A stretch of 6,501 bases of DNA, taken from the NCBI GenBank assembly GCA_012031955.1, contig JAAURZ010000140.1:1-6501 (forward strand), read 5' to 3'. Source of the stretch: Bacteroidia bacterium (GTDB taxonomy: Bacteria; Bacteroidota; Bacteroidia; Cytophagales; Cyclobacteriaceae). This document shows, one piece after another, positions 1-6,476 of the stretch (the stretch's first letter is position 1; each line of letters opens with the position of its first letter). Both the position numbers and the translations under genes were made by a program. The notes beneath the pieces were generated by a model. The model searched no databases and was not told where the DNA came from. It saw only the letters and a program-made list of their open reading frames with translations.

Positions 1-1495
1 GGGGCACGGCAGGATCGCCGATAGAAAACGTTTCTATGCTGTCGTTGACCCGCCGGTGTTCAATACCAAGGTAGAGGGTGTCGTACAACGCGTTGAAAGG
101 AAAATCGATATCGAGGTTGTCGCTATAGTACTTATACTCTGAAATAGAAGGCACCATCGCCTTCATGTTCGTATGCACTGAGTTACCGCCCACTGCCACG
201 GAGTCGGGCAAGGTTCTTTTCAGGTCGATAAGAAAAACCTGCTGATTGGTGTTTGTGTAAGTTGCATCCTGCATGCTTGCAACGCCGCGCGTGTAAATGG
301 TTGCCTGCACGGGGCTGCGGTCTTTGCCAATCGCGGCTGATACGATGAGCGTATTTTCGTCGACGTCGTACTGGATGGGTGTTTTCAAGACCTCAAGGTT
401 TAACACCTCGGCGGCCGGCGGGCTTGGCTTCAGTGTAAATGCCACCTGGCTTGTATTGCCGTAAGTATCCTTCATGATAATGGCTACCGGCAGGTTGTTG
501 CCGTCTTTGATATGAATGACGCCGTTTGACGGAGAAGCGCCGTAGAAGTCGAGTATGTTGCCATCGTCGACATAGAGTTTATAATAACGCGACCCTTTAT
601 TTCGCATGGTCTTGAAGTCCATCAGCGTGAGAATGCGCCGCGACTCAGTCAGGTCAACCTTATCGATGGCCTGTCGGAAGACCAATGCATTGCCAACCTT
701 CATATCGATGTAGTTGACTCCACCATAAAAGCGGCTGCGCGGATCGAACCGGTCCTTCGCCAGCAATTCGACGCCGATATTTCCATGTGCGAGGATGGGA
801 GCGCCGATCAGATAGGAATTGCCTGTTCTGTAAGCGTAGAATTCAAAGCGACCATAGCGGCCGTTGATCCGCGAGTTGATGTCGAGCGTGCGCAATGCAA
901 TCTTCTCGGCCACCGGCGGCGAGGTGTCGGCTATTTCGCTGAAGGAAAATTTGAGCGGATTGAGGGCGTTGTTGTTGGCATCGCGTATGTCGAAGTGCAG
1001 GTGCGGGCCGCCGGATGAACCGGTGTTGCCGGAAAGGGCGATGGTGTCGCCCTGATGAACAGGAAACTGGTTCTCGCGGAAGAACAGGTCGATGTCAAAG
1101 CTCTTGCGCCGGTATTGCTCGCGCAGCACGTGGTCTGCCAGCGCACCGCTGAACTTGTAGAGGTGCCCGTATACCGTTATGTTTCCATCGGGGTGCGTGA
1201 TGTAGATGACATTGCCGAAGCCGGCAGGGCTCATGCCAATGCGCGAAATATAGCCGCCTTTCGATGCGAGCACCGGCAAGCCTATAATGTTGTCAGTGCG
1301 AATATCTATGCCGGAGTGAAAGTGCGTGGTACGCAATTCGCCCATCGAGCCGGCGAGTGAACCGGGTTTACCGGGATTGATAGGGTAGATGTATTTTTGA
1401 TCCGTGGGTATCTTCTCCTCCGGATCTGAGAATTGGGCAAAGGCTATTGTATTGAGGATCGCAAAAAATAGGGTAGCGACACTACTTAATTTCAC
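1..1495 (-). CDS. Secreted M23-family peptidoglycan endopeptidase, 3' end cut off by window edge
   Basis: Read on the minus strand, an uninterrupted frame runs from a GTG at 1495 to the left edge, 498 codons without a stop. GTG is the only plausible start: a TGA lies in frame at 1519-1517, and the next Met is residue 51, after the signal peptide. Residues 1-20 form a signal peptide (hydrophobic segment 5-19, cleavage after A-F-A20). An M23 (LytM/lysostaphin-like) domain follows at about 45-175: H60-S-G-I-D64, Y-G-H111-L and H165-L-H167-F. By family knowledge H60, D64 and H167 bind zinc, and H111 and H165 are catalytic, so the enzyme should be active and cut peptide cross-bridges of peptidoglycan in the periplasm. 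Residues from about 180 on contain no motif I recognise and are probably beta-rich. The start overlaps the end of the FAH-family gene by 14 bases, suggesting co-transcription and translational coupling. Confidence 0.93.
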   Translation of the reverse strand, partial: MKLSSVATLFFAILNTIAFAQFSDPEEKIPTDQKYIYPINPGKPGSLAGSMGELRTTHFHSGIDIRTDNIIGLPVLASKGGYISRIGMSPAGFGNVIYITHPDGNITVYGHLYKFSGALADHVLREQYRRKSFDIDLFFRENQFPVHQGDTIALSGNTGSSGGPHLHFDIRDANNNALNPLKFSFSEIADTSPPVAEKIALRTLDINSRINGRYGRFEFYAYRTGNSYLIGAPILAHGNIGVELLAKDRFDPRSRFYGGVNYIDMKVGNALVFRQAIDKVDLTESRRILTLMDFKTMRNKGSRYYKLYVDDGNILDFYGASPSNGVIHIKDGNNLPVAIIMKDTYGNTSQVAFTLKPSPPAAEVLNLEVLKTPIQYDVDENTLIVSAAIGKDRSPVQATIYTRGVASMQDATYTNTNQQVFLIDLKRTLPDSVAVGGNSVHTNMKAMVPSISEYKYYSDNLDIDFPFNALYDTLYLGIEHRRVNDSIETFSIGDPAVP

Positions 1496-2097
1496 ACCGT
1501 AAGAGTTTTTCGTTTTCAATGTAACCTTCCAAAACATTGCCTGCAGAAACCGGGCCTACACCCTTGGGTGTTCCCGTAAAAATGAGGTCGCCTTTTCGCA
1601 ACGTAAAAAATTTCGATAAATAAGCTACAATATAGTCAAAACTGAACAACATCAGGCTCGTGTTGCCTTCTTGTTTCGTTGATCCGTCGATAGTGAGTTT
1701 GAAATTGATGTCGGTAAAGATTTTTGAACTGCTCAACAGGTATGAACTTGTCCGACATCGGCGCCGATCCATTGAATCCTTTGGCAATGTCCCAGGGCAG
1801 TCCCTTTTCCTTTGCCTTCTGTTGCAGGTCGCGTGCGGTGAAGTCTATTCCCAGGCCGATGGCATCGTAGTACTTGTGTGAAAATTGCTCCTCAATGTTC
1901 TTGCCCTCCTTGCTAACCCTGAGTACCAACTCCACTTCATAGTGAATATCGCGTGAAAAATCCGGGTAGTAGAAGGCGGCATCATTTTTTAGGATGGCAG
2001 TATCGGGCTTTGTGAAGATGACTGGTTCGTCGGGCCGCTCGTTGTTCAGTTCCTTGATGTGTTCTGCGTAGTTGCGGCCAATGGCAAAAATTCTCAT
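1482..2097 (-). CDS. Fumarylacetoacetate hydrolase (FAH) family protein, interrupted by a one-base frameshift
   Basis: The gene starts at ATG 2097 and encodes 204 residues once a single extra base is removed; the reading frame breaks in the run of five A (minus strand) at 1725-1721, after residue 124. Upstream part: N-Y-A-E-H13-I-K-E16, which matches the His-Glu dyad of human FAHD1; E54-V-E56 and G-I-D85-F-T-A-R-D, the usual metal triad; K106 in W-D-I-A-K-G-F. Downstream part: the conserved F-T-G-T-P-K-G-V-G-P segment at about 173-182. The length fits the compact FAHD1/YcgM subgroup, whose members act on oxaloacetate, acylpyruvates or related 2-oxo acids with Mg2+ in the cytoplasm. The substrate cannot be told from sequence. 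As printed, the protein would stop at 1636 after a scrambled tail and lack its C-terminal third. It shares a transcript with the downstream M23 gene. An error in the sequence is more likely than a true pseudogene. Confidence 0.9.
1721..1725 (-). other. Frameshift point in the FAH-family gene
   Basis: A run of five T on the plus strand (A5 in the gene). Reading A4 instead joins the N-terminal part (ending V-E-Q-F-K) to the C-terminal part (I-F-T-D-I-N-F-K) in one frame with no missing residues. Confidence 0.85.
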
Positions 2098-2118
2098 GAA
2101 TGAATCTGTCTGTTAGTG

Positions 2119-2126
2119 CAAAGCTA
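2119..2126 (-). promoter_or_regulatory. Candidate Bacteroidota -7 box for the FAH/M23 transcript
   Basis: The minus strand reads TAGCTTTG, an exact match to the Bacteroidota -7 consensus TAnnTTTG, ending 21 bases before the ATG at 2097. I see no TTTG at the expected -33 distance, so the call rests on one box and its position. Confidence 0.45.
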
Positions 2127-2149
2127 TTAACAATCTGATGTTGTATTCG

Positions 2150-2157
2150 TATTTTTG
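2150..2157 (+). promoter_or_regulatory. Candidate Bacteroidota -7 box for the M48 peptidase gene
   Basis: The plus strand reads TATTTTTG, an exact TAnnTTTG match, ending 17 bases before the ATG at 2175. The expected -33 region reads TTAA rather than TTTG. The leader that follows is A-rich with no Shine-Dalgarno sequence, as is normal in this phylum. Confidence 0.45.
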
Positions 2158-2174
2158 AAACAAAAAAACAAGCT

Positions 2175-2973
2175 ATGCTCAAAAAAGCAATTCTTCTCGT
2201 GACGGCCGGCATTATTTTTTATGCGTGCGCCACTGTACCCGTTACCGGTCGCAAACAACTGAGCCTTGTCTCTAACGACGAAATCATACCGCTGGCCACC
2301 GATCAGTACAAAGCAAGTTTTGCAGGAAGGCAAGCTTTCGAGCAACCAGGAACAAACGGCGATGGTGCGCCGCGTAGGCGTGCGCATTCAAAAGGCGGTG
2401 GAAGAATATATGACGAGCAAGGGGCTGGCGTCCGAGCTTGCCGGGTTCAAGTGGGAGTTCAATCTTATCGATGATCCAAAGACAGTGAACGCATGGTGTA
2501 TGCCCGGCGGCAAGGTGGCGTTTTACACGGGCATTATGCCGATATGCAAAGATGAAGCCGGCATCGCCGTGGTGATGGGCCATGAAGTGGCGCACGCCAT
2601 TGCAAACCATGGCCGCGAACGCATGAGTCAGGGGCTCGTTGCCAATCTCGGGCTCAGCACAGTAAGCGCAGCCATGGGCCAGAACCCGACGATGACAAAA
2701 GACATTTTCCTGCAGGCTGTGGGTATCGGTACCCAAATAGGGATGTTGCGCTTTTCGCGGCAGCATGAATCGGAGGCCGACAAGATCGGGCTCATCTTCA
2801 TGGCCATGGCCGGCTACGATCCGCATGAGGCTCCTAAGTTTTGGGAACGGATGCAGTCGGTTGGCGGACAGGCACCACCGGAATGGCTGTCTACACACCC
2901 CTCGCACGAAACGCGCATTGCCGACCTCAACGCGGCCATCCCCGAGGCGATGAAGTATTACAAAGGACAATAA
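2175..2973 (+). CDS. M48-family metallopeptidase lipoprotein, interrupted by a one-base frameshift
   Basis: It starts at ATG 2175 and gives 265 residues when one extra base near 2310-2312 is removed (residue 46). The N-terminus is a lipoprotein signal, K3-K4 then a hydrophobic stretch ending F-Y-A-C18, followed by the family's A-T-V-P-V-T-G-R segment. The lipobox is imperfect (Tyr at -2). The M48 catalytic site is complete: H136-E137-V-A-H140 in G-H-E-V-A-H-A, and E198 in H-E-S-E-A-D, the third zinc ligand. H241 in S-T-H-P matches the regulatory histidine of E. coli BepA. The relatives BepA, LoiP and YcaL are periplasmic or outer-membrane quality-control proteases, so a similar envelope role is inferred; a chaperone function is not shown, and no TPR repeats follow the protease domain. 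It is the only plus-strand gene here, divergent from the FAH gene and convergent with cysH. As printed, the first frame ends at 2474 and would be inactive. Confidence 0.92.
2310..2313 (+). other. Frameshift point in the M48 peptidase gene
   Basis: The sequence reads TAC AAA GCA AGT. Dropping one A gives TAC AAG CAA GTT, which joins D-Q-Y-K to Q-V-L-Q-E-G-K and the rest of the M48 domain. The run is only three A long, so a slippage mechanism is unlikely. Confidence 0.8.
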
Positions 2974-2976
2974 ATG

Positions 2977-3001
2977 AAAAAGCCATCCGGTTACAGATGG
3001 C
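2977..3001 (-). terminator. Intrinsic terminator for the DUF2061-cysH transcript
   Basis: On the minus strand GCCATC pairs with GATGGC across an 8-base loop, and the stem is followed directly by TTTTT, the classic rho-independent layout. It lies 29 bases past the cysH stop. In the plus direction the same hairpin follows the M48 stop by 8 bases but has no T tract after it, so it may only weakly stop that transcript. Confidence 0.6.
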
Positions 3002-3029
3002 CTTAGCAAACGTTTGGGGGACTGATATT

Positions 3030-3746
3030 TTATGAGGCGGCTTTCACTTCGTGAAGGCCGCATTCTTTTGCAGACGATTCCCACCACCAACGTCCTGCAC
3101 GCAAGTTTTCGCCCGGAAGAATGGCGCGGGTACATGGGGCACAGCCGATGCTGGGGAACCCTTGTTTGTGAAGCACGTTCACGGGCACCTTGTGTTCCTT
3201 GATATACAGCTCCACCTCATCCTGTGTCCAGCCGAGTATCGGGTTGTATTTGATTACCTGGTGCTCAACATCCCAGCTCACCAGTTCAAACGACTGCCTG
3301 TTGCTGGACTGGCTTGCACGCAGCCCGGTGATCCACACGCTCGCGCCGCTCAGCGCACGGCGCAGCGGCTCTACTTTGCGAATGAAGCAACAAGCCTTCC
3401 GATTCTCCACCGATTCGTAAAAACTGTTCACGCCGCGTTCGCGCGTAAACTGTTCTATCGCTTCCTGATCGGGGAAGTACACGTTGATGTCGATGCTATA
3501 CTTCTTGCGTGTAAGGTCGATCAGGTCGTATGTTTCCTGAAAAAGGCGACCCGTGTCGAGTGTGAATACGTCGACGGGCAGCCGGTGTTTGGCGATCATG
3601 TGCGTGATCACCTGGTCTTCCATGCCAAATGCGGATGAGAACCGGATATTTTCCCCTGCGTAGTTGGATAGCCACATAAGGCCATCTTCGGCGGAGAGCG
3701 AGGAGAGGGTCTCCTTGATGTTTTCGAAATGACTAGTCAATTCCAT
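3030..3746 (-). CDS. cysH: Assimilatory adenylyl-sulfate (APS) reductase, thioredoxin-dependent, CysH
   Basis: This cytoplasmic enzyme reduces activated sulfate to sulfite. The 238-residue protein has the PP-loop ATP-pyrophosphatase-like fold with S-S-A-F-G-M-E at 37-43 and T-L-D-T-G-R at 62-67. Two cysteine pairs, C119-C120 in K-A-C-C and C202/C205 in I-G-C-A-P-C-T, are the [4Fe-4S] ligands that mark APS-type rather than PAPS-type reductases. The C-terminal E-C229-G-L-H holds the catalytic cysteine that forms the thiosulfonate intermediate. W-I-T-G-L-R at 138-143 is also conserved. I chose ATG 3746 (M-E-L-T-S-H-F) because it gives the usual length and a 14-base overlap with DUF2061. An in-frame ATG at 3794 would add 16 residues lying wholly over the upstream gene. 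It appears to be the last gene of a two-gene unit; cysD/cysN and sulfite reductase are not in the window. Confidence 0.95.
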   Translation of the reverse strand: MELTSHFENIKETLSSLSAEDGLMWLSNYAGENIRFSSAFGMEDQVITHMIAKHRLPVDVFTLDTGRLFQETYDLIDLTRKKYSIDINVYFPDQEAIEQFTRERGVNSFYESVENRKACCFIRKVEPLRRALSGASVWITGLRASQSSNRQSFELVSWDVEHQVIKYNPILGWTQDEVELYIKEHKVPVNVLHKQGFPSIGCAPCTRAILPGENLRAGRWWWESSAKECGLHEVKAAS

Positions 3747-3999
3747 TGTTTTTACTTGCAATCTTATCACGTACCTTTTCCCAAGCCCTTTCATGGAAGT
3801 AGTACAACAGTGTTTTTGTAATTACCTCGAACGAGGCGATCGAGAAGGCGAGTGTCGTTTCGCCCGTTATGACATAGCTGATGAGCCATGTATCGACCGT
3901 TCCGAGAATCCGCCAGGAGAGTGCTTTTGTTGCACTGATCACGTGGCCTTGTACACGTTTATTCTCAAGTCGCTTGCTTAGTATTCGATCCAGGATCAT
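3733..3999 (-). CDS. DUF2061 small membrane protein, first gene of the sulfate-reduction unit
   Basis: An 88-residue protein with the DUF2061 pattern: T-K-A-L-S-W-R-I-L-G-T at 24-34, T-W-L-I-S-Y-V-I-T-G at 37-46, E58 and K62, and the closing Y-Y-F-H-E-R-A-W at 66-73. Two hydrophobic segments (about 29-45 and 49-66) suggest two membrane helices with a charged cytoplasmic tail. The family has no established biochemical function. Its members recur beside or fused to sulfate-assimilation genes, and here the stop overlaps the cysH start by 14 bases. A role in sulfate or sulfite handling at the membrane is therefore an inference from context only. ATG 3999 follows a promoter box by 26 bases; the positively charged N-terminus (about residues 5-19) precedes the conserved core, so a somewhat later start cannot be excluded. 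Confidence 0.9.
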   Translation of the reverse strand: MILDRILSKRLENKRVQGHVISATKALSWRILGTVDTWLISYVITGETTLAFSIASFEVITKTLLYYFHERAWEKVRDKIASKNNGID

Positions 4000-4025
4000 G
4001 ATAGTCTCGTCTGTCTGTACTGCTT

Positions 4026-4033
4026 CAAAGGTA
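4026..4033 (-). promoter_or_regulatory. Candidate Bacteroidota -7 box for DUF2061-cysH
   Basis: The minus strand reads TACCTTTG, an exact TAnnTTTG match, 26 bases before the DUF2061 ATG. The -33 position is occupied by the tandem repeat and has no TTTG, which would fit a promoter that needs an activator. Confidence 0.5.
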
Positions 4034-4040
4034 TAAAAAC

Positions 4041-4058
4041 CTATTAACTCTATTAACT
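4041..4058. repeat. Perfect 9-bp tandem repeat (CTATTAACT x2) in the DUF2061-cysH promoter
   Basis: Two adjacent identical copies, 4041-4049 and 4050-4058, cover the region where the -33 element would sit. A direct repeat of about one helical turn at this place could be an operator or activator site; with only two copies it may also be chance. Confidence 0.6.
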
Positions 4059-4090
4059 TGGTAGACTAAAAAAAGTTACATTTTTTTAAA

Positions 4091-4108
4091 CCGGCTATAA
4101 ACCAGCGG
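4091..4108 (-). terminator. Weak candidate terminator after the exonuclease gene
   Basis: On the minus strand CCGCT pairs with AGCCGG with one bulged base and a 7-base loop, followed by TTT and then A7. The stem is short and the T tract poor, so read-through into DUF2061-cysH is possible. Confidence 0.25.
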
Positions 4109-4126
4109 ATTAATGGAAGCAAAATC

Positions 4127-4927
4127 CTACTTTTTGAAGCCCTTGAGCCGGATTTCGGTAAGTTTTCGTTTGGTGTCCAGCGGAAATTCGCCGTTCATTA
4201 TCCAGTCATAGTAGGAGGGTTCGTCCTTCAACACGGCCAGCACGGACTTGCCCTTATGCTTGCCAAAATTGAAAACCTCTTCACCATTCTTGTTCTTGAT
4301 CATCCTGCCCGCCAGGTCGACGAGGTCCGACGCGGTGAGTTGGCCCAGCGCCTCCATATCATTGTGAATTTCGCCGACCTTGTTACCCAGGCTGTCGGTC
4401 ACTGTCTGGCCAGCATACCTTTCAACCTGGGCCTTCAGTATTTCGAGCGACGCGACGGCATCGGCTTCGGCCGTGTGCGACGCCTGCAGGTCTTTGTCCA
4501 GGTAAAAACGGTAGGCCGCACTCAACGTCCGCTTTTCCATCAGATGAAAAATCTTCTGTGAGTCGATAATTTTCTTTCTCGAGTAGTCAAACTCAACACC
4601 TGCACGCAGAAACTCCTCCACCAACATCGGCACATCGAATTTCATGATGCTGAACCCGCCCAGGTCGGCGCCCTCGATAAACTTCGCGTACTCCTTGGCC
4701 ACCTCCTTGAACGTCGGCTTGTCCTTCACGTCTTCGTCGTGTATGCCGTGGATGAGCGACGACTCGGCCGGAATTGGCATGCCGGGATTGATGAGGTCAA
4801 TCTTTTTTGACACATCGCCGTTGGGCGTCAGTTTGATAATAGCGATCTCGATGATGCGGTCTTGCGACACCATCGTGCCCGTCGTTTCGAGATCGAAAAA
4901 GCAAATAGGGTTCCGTAACTTCAACAT
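4127..4927 (-). CDS. DEDDh 3'-5' exonuclease (DNA polymerase III epsilon-like) with C-terminal DUF3820-like domain
   Basis: The 266-residue protein begins at ATG 4927 (M-L-K-L-R-N-P-I); a TTG 15 bases upstream gives a longer but less likely start. The RNase T/DnaQ-type exonuclease domain spans about 7-165: Exo I F-F-D12-L-E14-T-T-G, Exo II K-F-D98-V-P, Exo III H151-T-A-E-A-D156. All five DEDDh metal and catalytic residues are present, so it should remove nucleotides from 3' ends of DNA or RNA. The C-terminal part, about 213-266 (F-N-F-G-K-H-K-G-K-S), resembles the DUF3820 'quorum-sensing-regulated virulence factor' fold attached to similar exonucleases in Bacteroidota; its role is not known. 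There is no polymerase-binding region that would make it clearly the replicative proofreading subunit, so I leave the symbol empty. It lies 16 bases after the mpl stop, hence probably in the same transcript. Confidence 0.9.
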   Translation of the reverse strand: MLKLRNPICFFDLETTGTMVSQDRIIEIAIIKLTPNGDVSKKIDLINPGMPIPAESSLIHGIHDEDVKDKPTFKEVAKEYAKFIEGADLGGFSIMKFDVPMLVEEFLRAGVEFDYSRKKIIDSQKIFHLMEKRTLSAAYRFYLDKDLQASHTAEADAVASLEILKAQVERYAGQTVTDSLGNKVGEIHNDMEALGQLTASDLVDLAGRMIKNKNGEEVFNFGKHKGKSVLAVLKDEPSYYDWIMNGEFPLDTKRKLTEIRLKGFKK

Positions 4928-4943
4928 GGCAGGGCGAAACAAT

Positions 4944-6312
4944 TCAGGGATTTAGAGTGGCAGCGAGCTCATTGATATTGAGGCCACCGAAATCGCCCGA
5001 GCTCATCATAAGTAAATTCTTGTTTTTCCAATGCTGACCAATAAGGTAGCGCTGGAGTTGGGAGGCATCGTGAAACACCTCGATGGAGTTCTGACCGAAC
5101 GCCTTCTTGATGTCGTCCGCCGTGATCGGTTCCAGGTTTTTGGCTTTCACCTTTTCCGGGTTGAAATAGACGATTGGAGTCTGCACACCCTTCAGGCTGT
5201 CGTGGTATTGCGGTAAAAACTTCTTATTCAAGCTGCTATACGTGTGCAGTTCAAGACATGCGGCAAGCTCGCGTGATGGGTACAAGTCTTTCACCGCCTT
5301 CACGCTGGCTTTCACCTTTGAAGGCGCGTGAGCAAAGTCCTTGAAAGTGGTGGGCGAGGCTTCCTTTATTTTCTCCAGGCGCCCCGAGGCACCACGGAAT
5401 CCGGAAATCGCCTTGAAGAATTGTTCGGTTGTGATGCCTATACGCTTCAACACCTCCTTGGCCGCGCTTATGTTCTGCAGGTTGTGAGAACCGAAAATTG
5501 ATATAGGAATGCGTTCCTTGCCGCTGGTGAGATAGTAGCGCTCGTTTTCAATCGCGTGACTGTGCGTTTTGTAGGAGATGCTATGCACGTCGGCGCGTCT
5601 CTTTTTTGCCAACAATGCTGGCCATTGAGTCGGTCTCGTTGTAGATGAGCGTACCGCCCTTTGGAGTCACATCGGCAAACCGGTCGAACTGCATTACATA
5701 GTCGTTCTCCGACGGGAAAACATTCGCGTGGTCCCACGACACTCCGCTGATGAGGCCGATATGGTGCTGATAGCGAATGAATTTTGGGGTCGGATCGAGC
5801 GGTGAACTAAAGTACTCGTCACCCTCAATAATTATTATGGGTGCGTCCGTGAGTTTCACCGTAACATCTAACCCGGCCACGGGCGCGCCGATCACATAGT
5901 CGAATTTGCGCTTGAAATAGTCGAGCACATGGATCACAATCGCAGTGATTGTCGTTTTGCCATGGCTTCCGGCAATCACAATTCGCTGTTTGTCTTGTGA
6001 GTGTTCGTAGATGAATTCAGGCATCGACATGATTTTCAGCCCGAGGGCCTGGGCCTTTTTCACCTCCGGGTTATCGGCCTTCGCGTGCATGCCCAGCACC
6101 ACGCAGTCGAGCGTAGCGTCGATGTGTTCCTCCGACCAGCCTAATTGCCTGGGCATCAGCCCATGTTTCTCCAATTGGGTGCGTGATGTTCCAAAGATTT
6201 CATCGTCAGATCCCGTTACCGTGTGTCCCTGCTGCTTCAGCGCAATGGCCAGATTGTGCATTACGCTTCCGCCGATGGCGATGAAATGAATCCTCTGCAA
6301 ATGTTCCTGCAT
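4944..6312 (-). CDS. mpl: Mpl-like Mur ligase (UDP-MurNAc:tripeptide ligase), interrupted by a one-base frameshift
   Basis: It starts at ATG 6312 and gives 455 residues once one A is removed from the A6 run at 5607-5602 (residue 236); that is the normal length for Mpl. The N-terminal Rossmann-like domain opens with R-I-H-F-I-A-I-G-G and M-H-N-L-A. The central ATP-binding domain has A-G115-S-H-G-K119-T-T, E163-G-D-E-Y and W193-D-H195, which bind ATP and Mg2+ in Mur ligases. The C-terminal domain carries D325-F-A-H-A-P, the Mpl/MurC form of this motif. Mpl joins recycled L-Ala-D-Glu-meso-Dap tripeptide to UDP-MurNAc in the cytoplasm, bypassing MurC, MurD and MurE. MurC is the main alternative, but the short length and the I-G-G-x-x-M-H-N-L-A start favour Mpl. 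As printed, the first frame ends at 5581 and loses the C-terminal domain. A TTG at 5615 could restart the second half but has no support. Confidence 0.87.
5602..5607 (-). other. Frameshift point in mpl
   Basis: Six T on the plus strand (A6 in the gene). With A5 the frame runs G-K-K-R-R-A-D-V-H-S-I without a break, linking the ATP-binding and C-terminal domains at the usual place. Confidence 0.85.
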
Positions 6313-6333
6313 TAAAAAAAAACGATTTCGGGC

Positions 6334-6364
6334 CTAAAATAGTGGAAATAGTTTGGCTTTGAAA
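6334..6364 (-). promoter_or_regulatory. Candidate promoter for the mpl-exonuclease transcript
   Basis: The minus strand has TTTC at 6364-6361 and TATTTTAG at 6341-6334, separated by 19 bases. Each box differs by one base from the Bacteroidota pair TTTG and TAnnTTTG, and the spacing is typical. It would start transcription about 15 bases before the ATG at 6312. Confidence 0.35.
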
Positions 6365-6476
6365 GTCCGTAGCCGACATGACCTGTCAGCCGGCACAACC
6401 CAACTTGCAGCGTTGCATGGCCCGGCATCACGGTGCTTGTGTTTGTGCATATACAAAAAAATCAAAGAATATTATT

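Larger units (their letters stand above)
4000..4126. other. Intergenic region between the exonuclease gene and the DUF2061-cysH unit
   Basis: No gene is visible. It holds, reading toward DUF2061, a weak bulged hairpin just after the exonuclease stop (4091-4108), an A7/T7 pair (4068-4074 and 4081-4087), a 9-bp tandem repeat (4041-4058) and a TAnnTTTG box (4026-4033). The order A/T tracts, repeat, -7 box suggests a regulated promoter for the sulfur unit. Confidence 0.6.

Noticed and set aside
1055..1360. Plus-strand open frame over the M23 catalytic domain
   Set aside because: The minus-strand frame holds all zinc and catalytic residues of M23; this one is a shadow.
2284..3135. A 283-codon open frame on the minus strand, antisense to the M48 gene
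   Set aside because: It lies opposite a gene with a complete M48 catalytic site, runs into the cysH end, and its protein is rich in His, Arg and Cys with no family pattern.
3051..3638. A 195-codon open frame on the plus strand, antisense to cysH
   Set aside because: It is a mirror of the strongly conserved cysH frame and shows no motif of its own.
4000..4126. SAM or other riboswitch ahead of the sulfur genes
   Set aside because: The distance from the promoter box to the ATG is only 26 bases, too short for an aptamer, and no conserved fold is visible.
1721..5607. Programmed +1 frameshifting as an explanation for the three breaks
   Set aside because: There is no shared slippery codon plus stop arrangement as in prfB, and the M48 site is only AAA; sequence error explains all three more simply.
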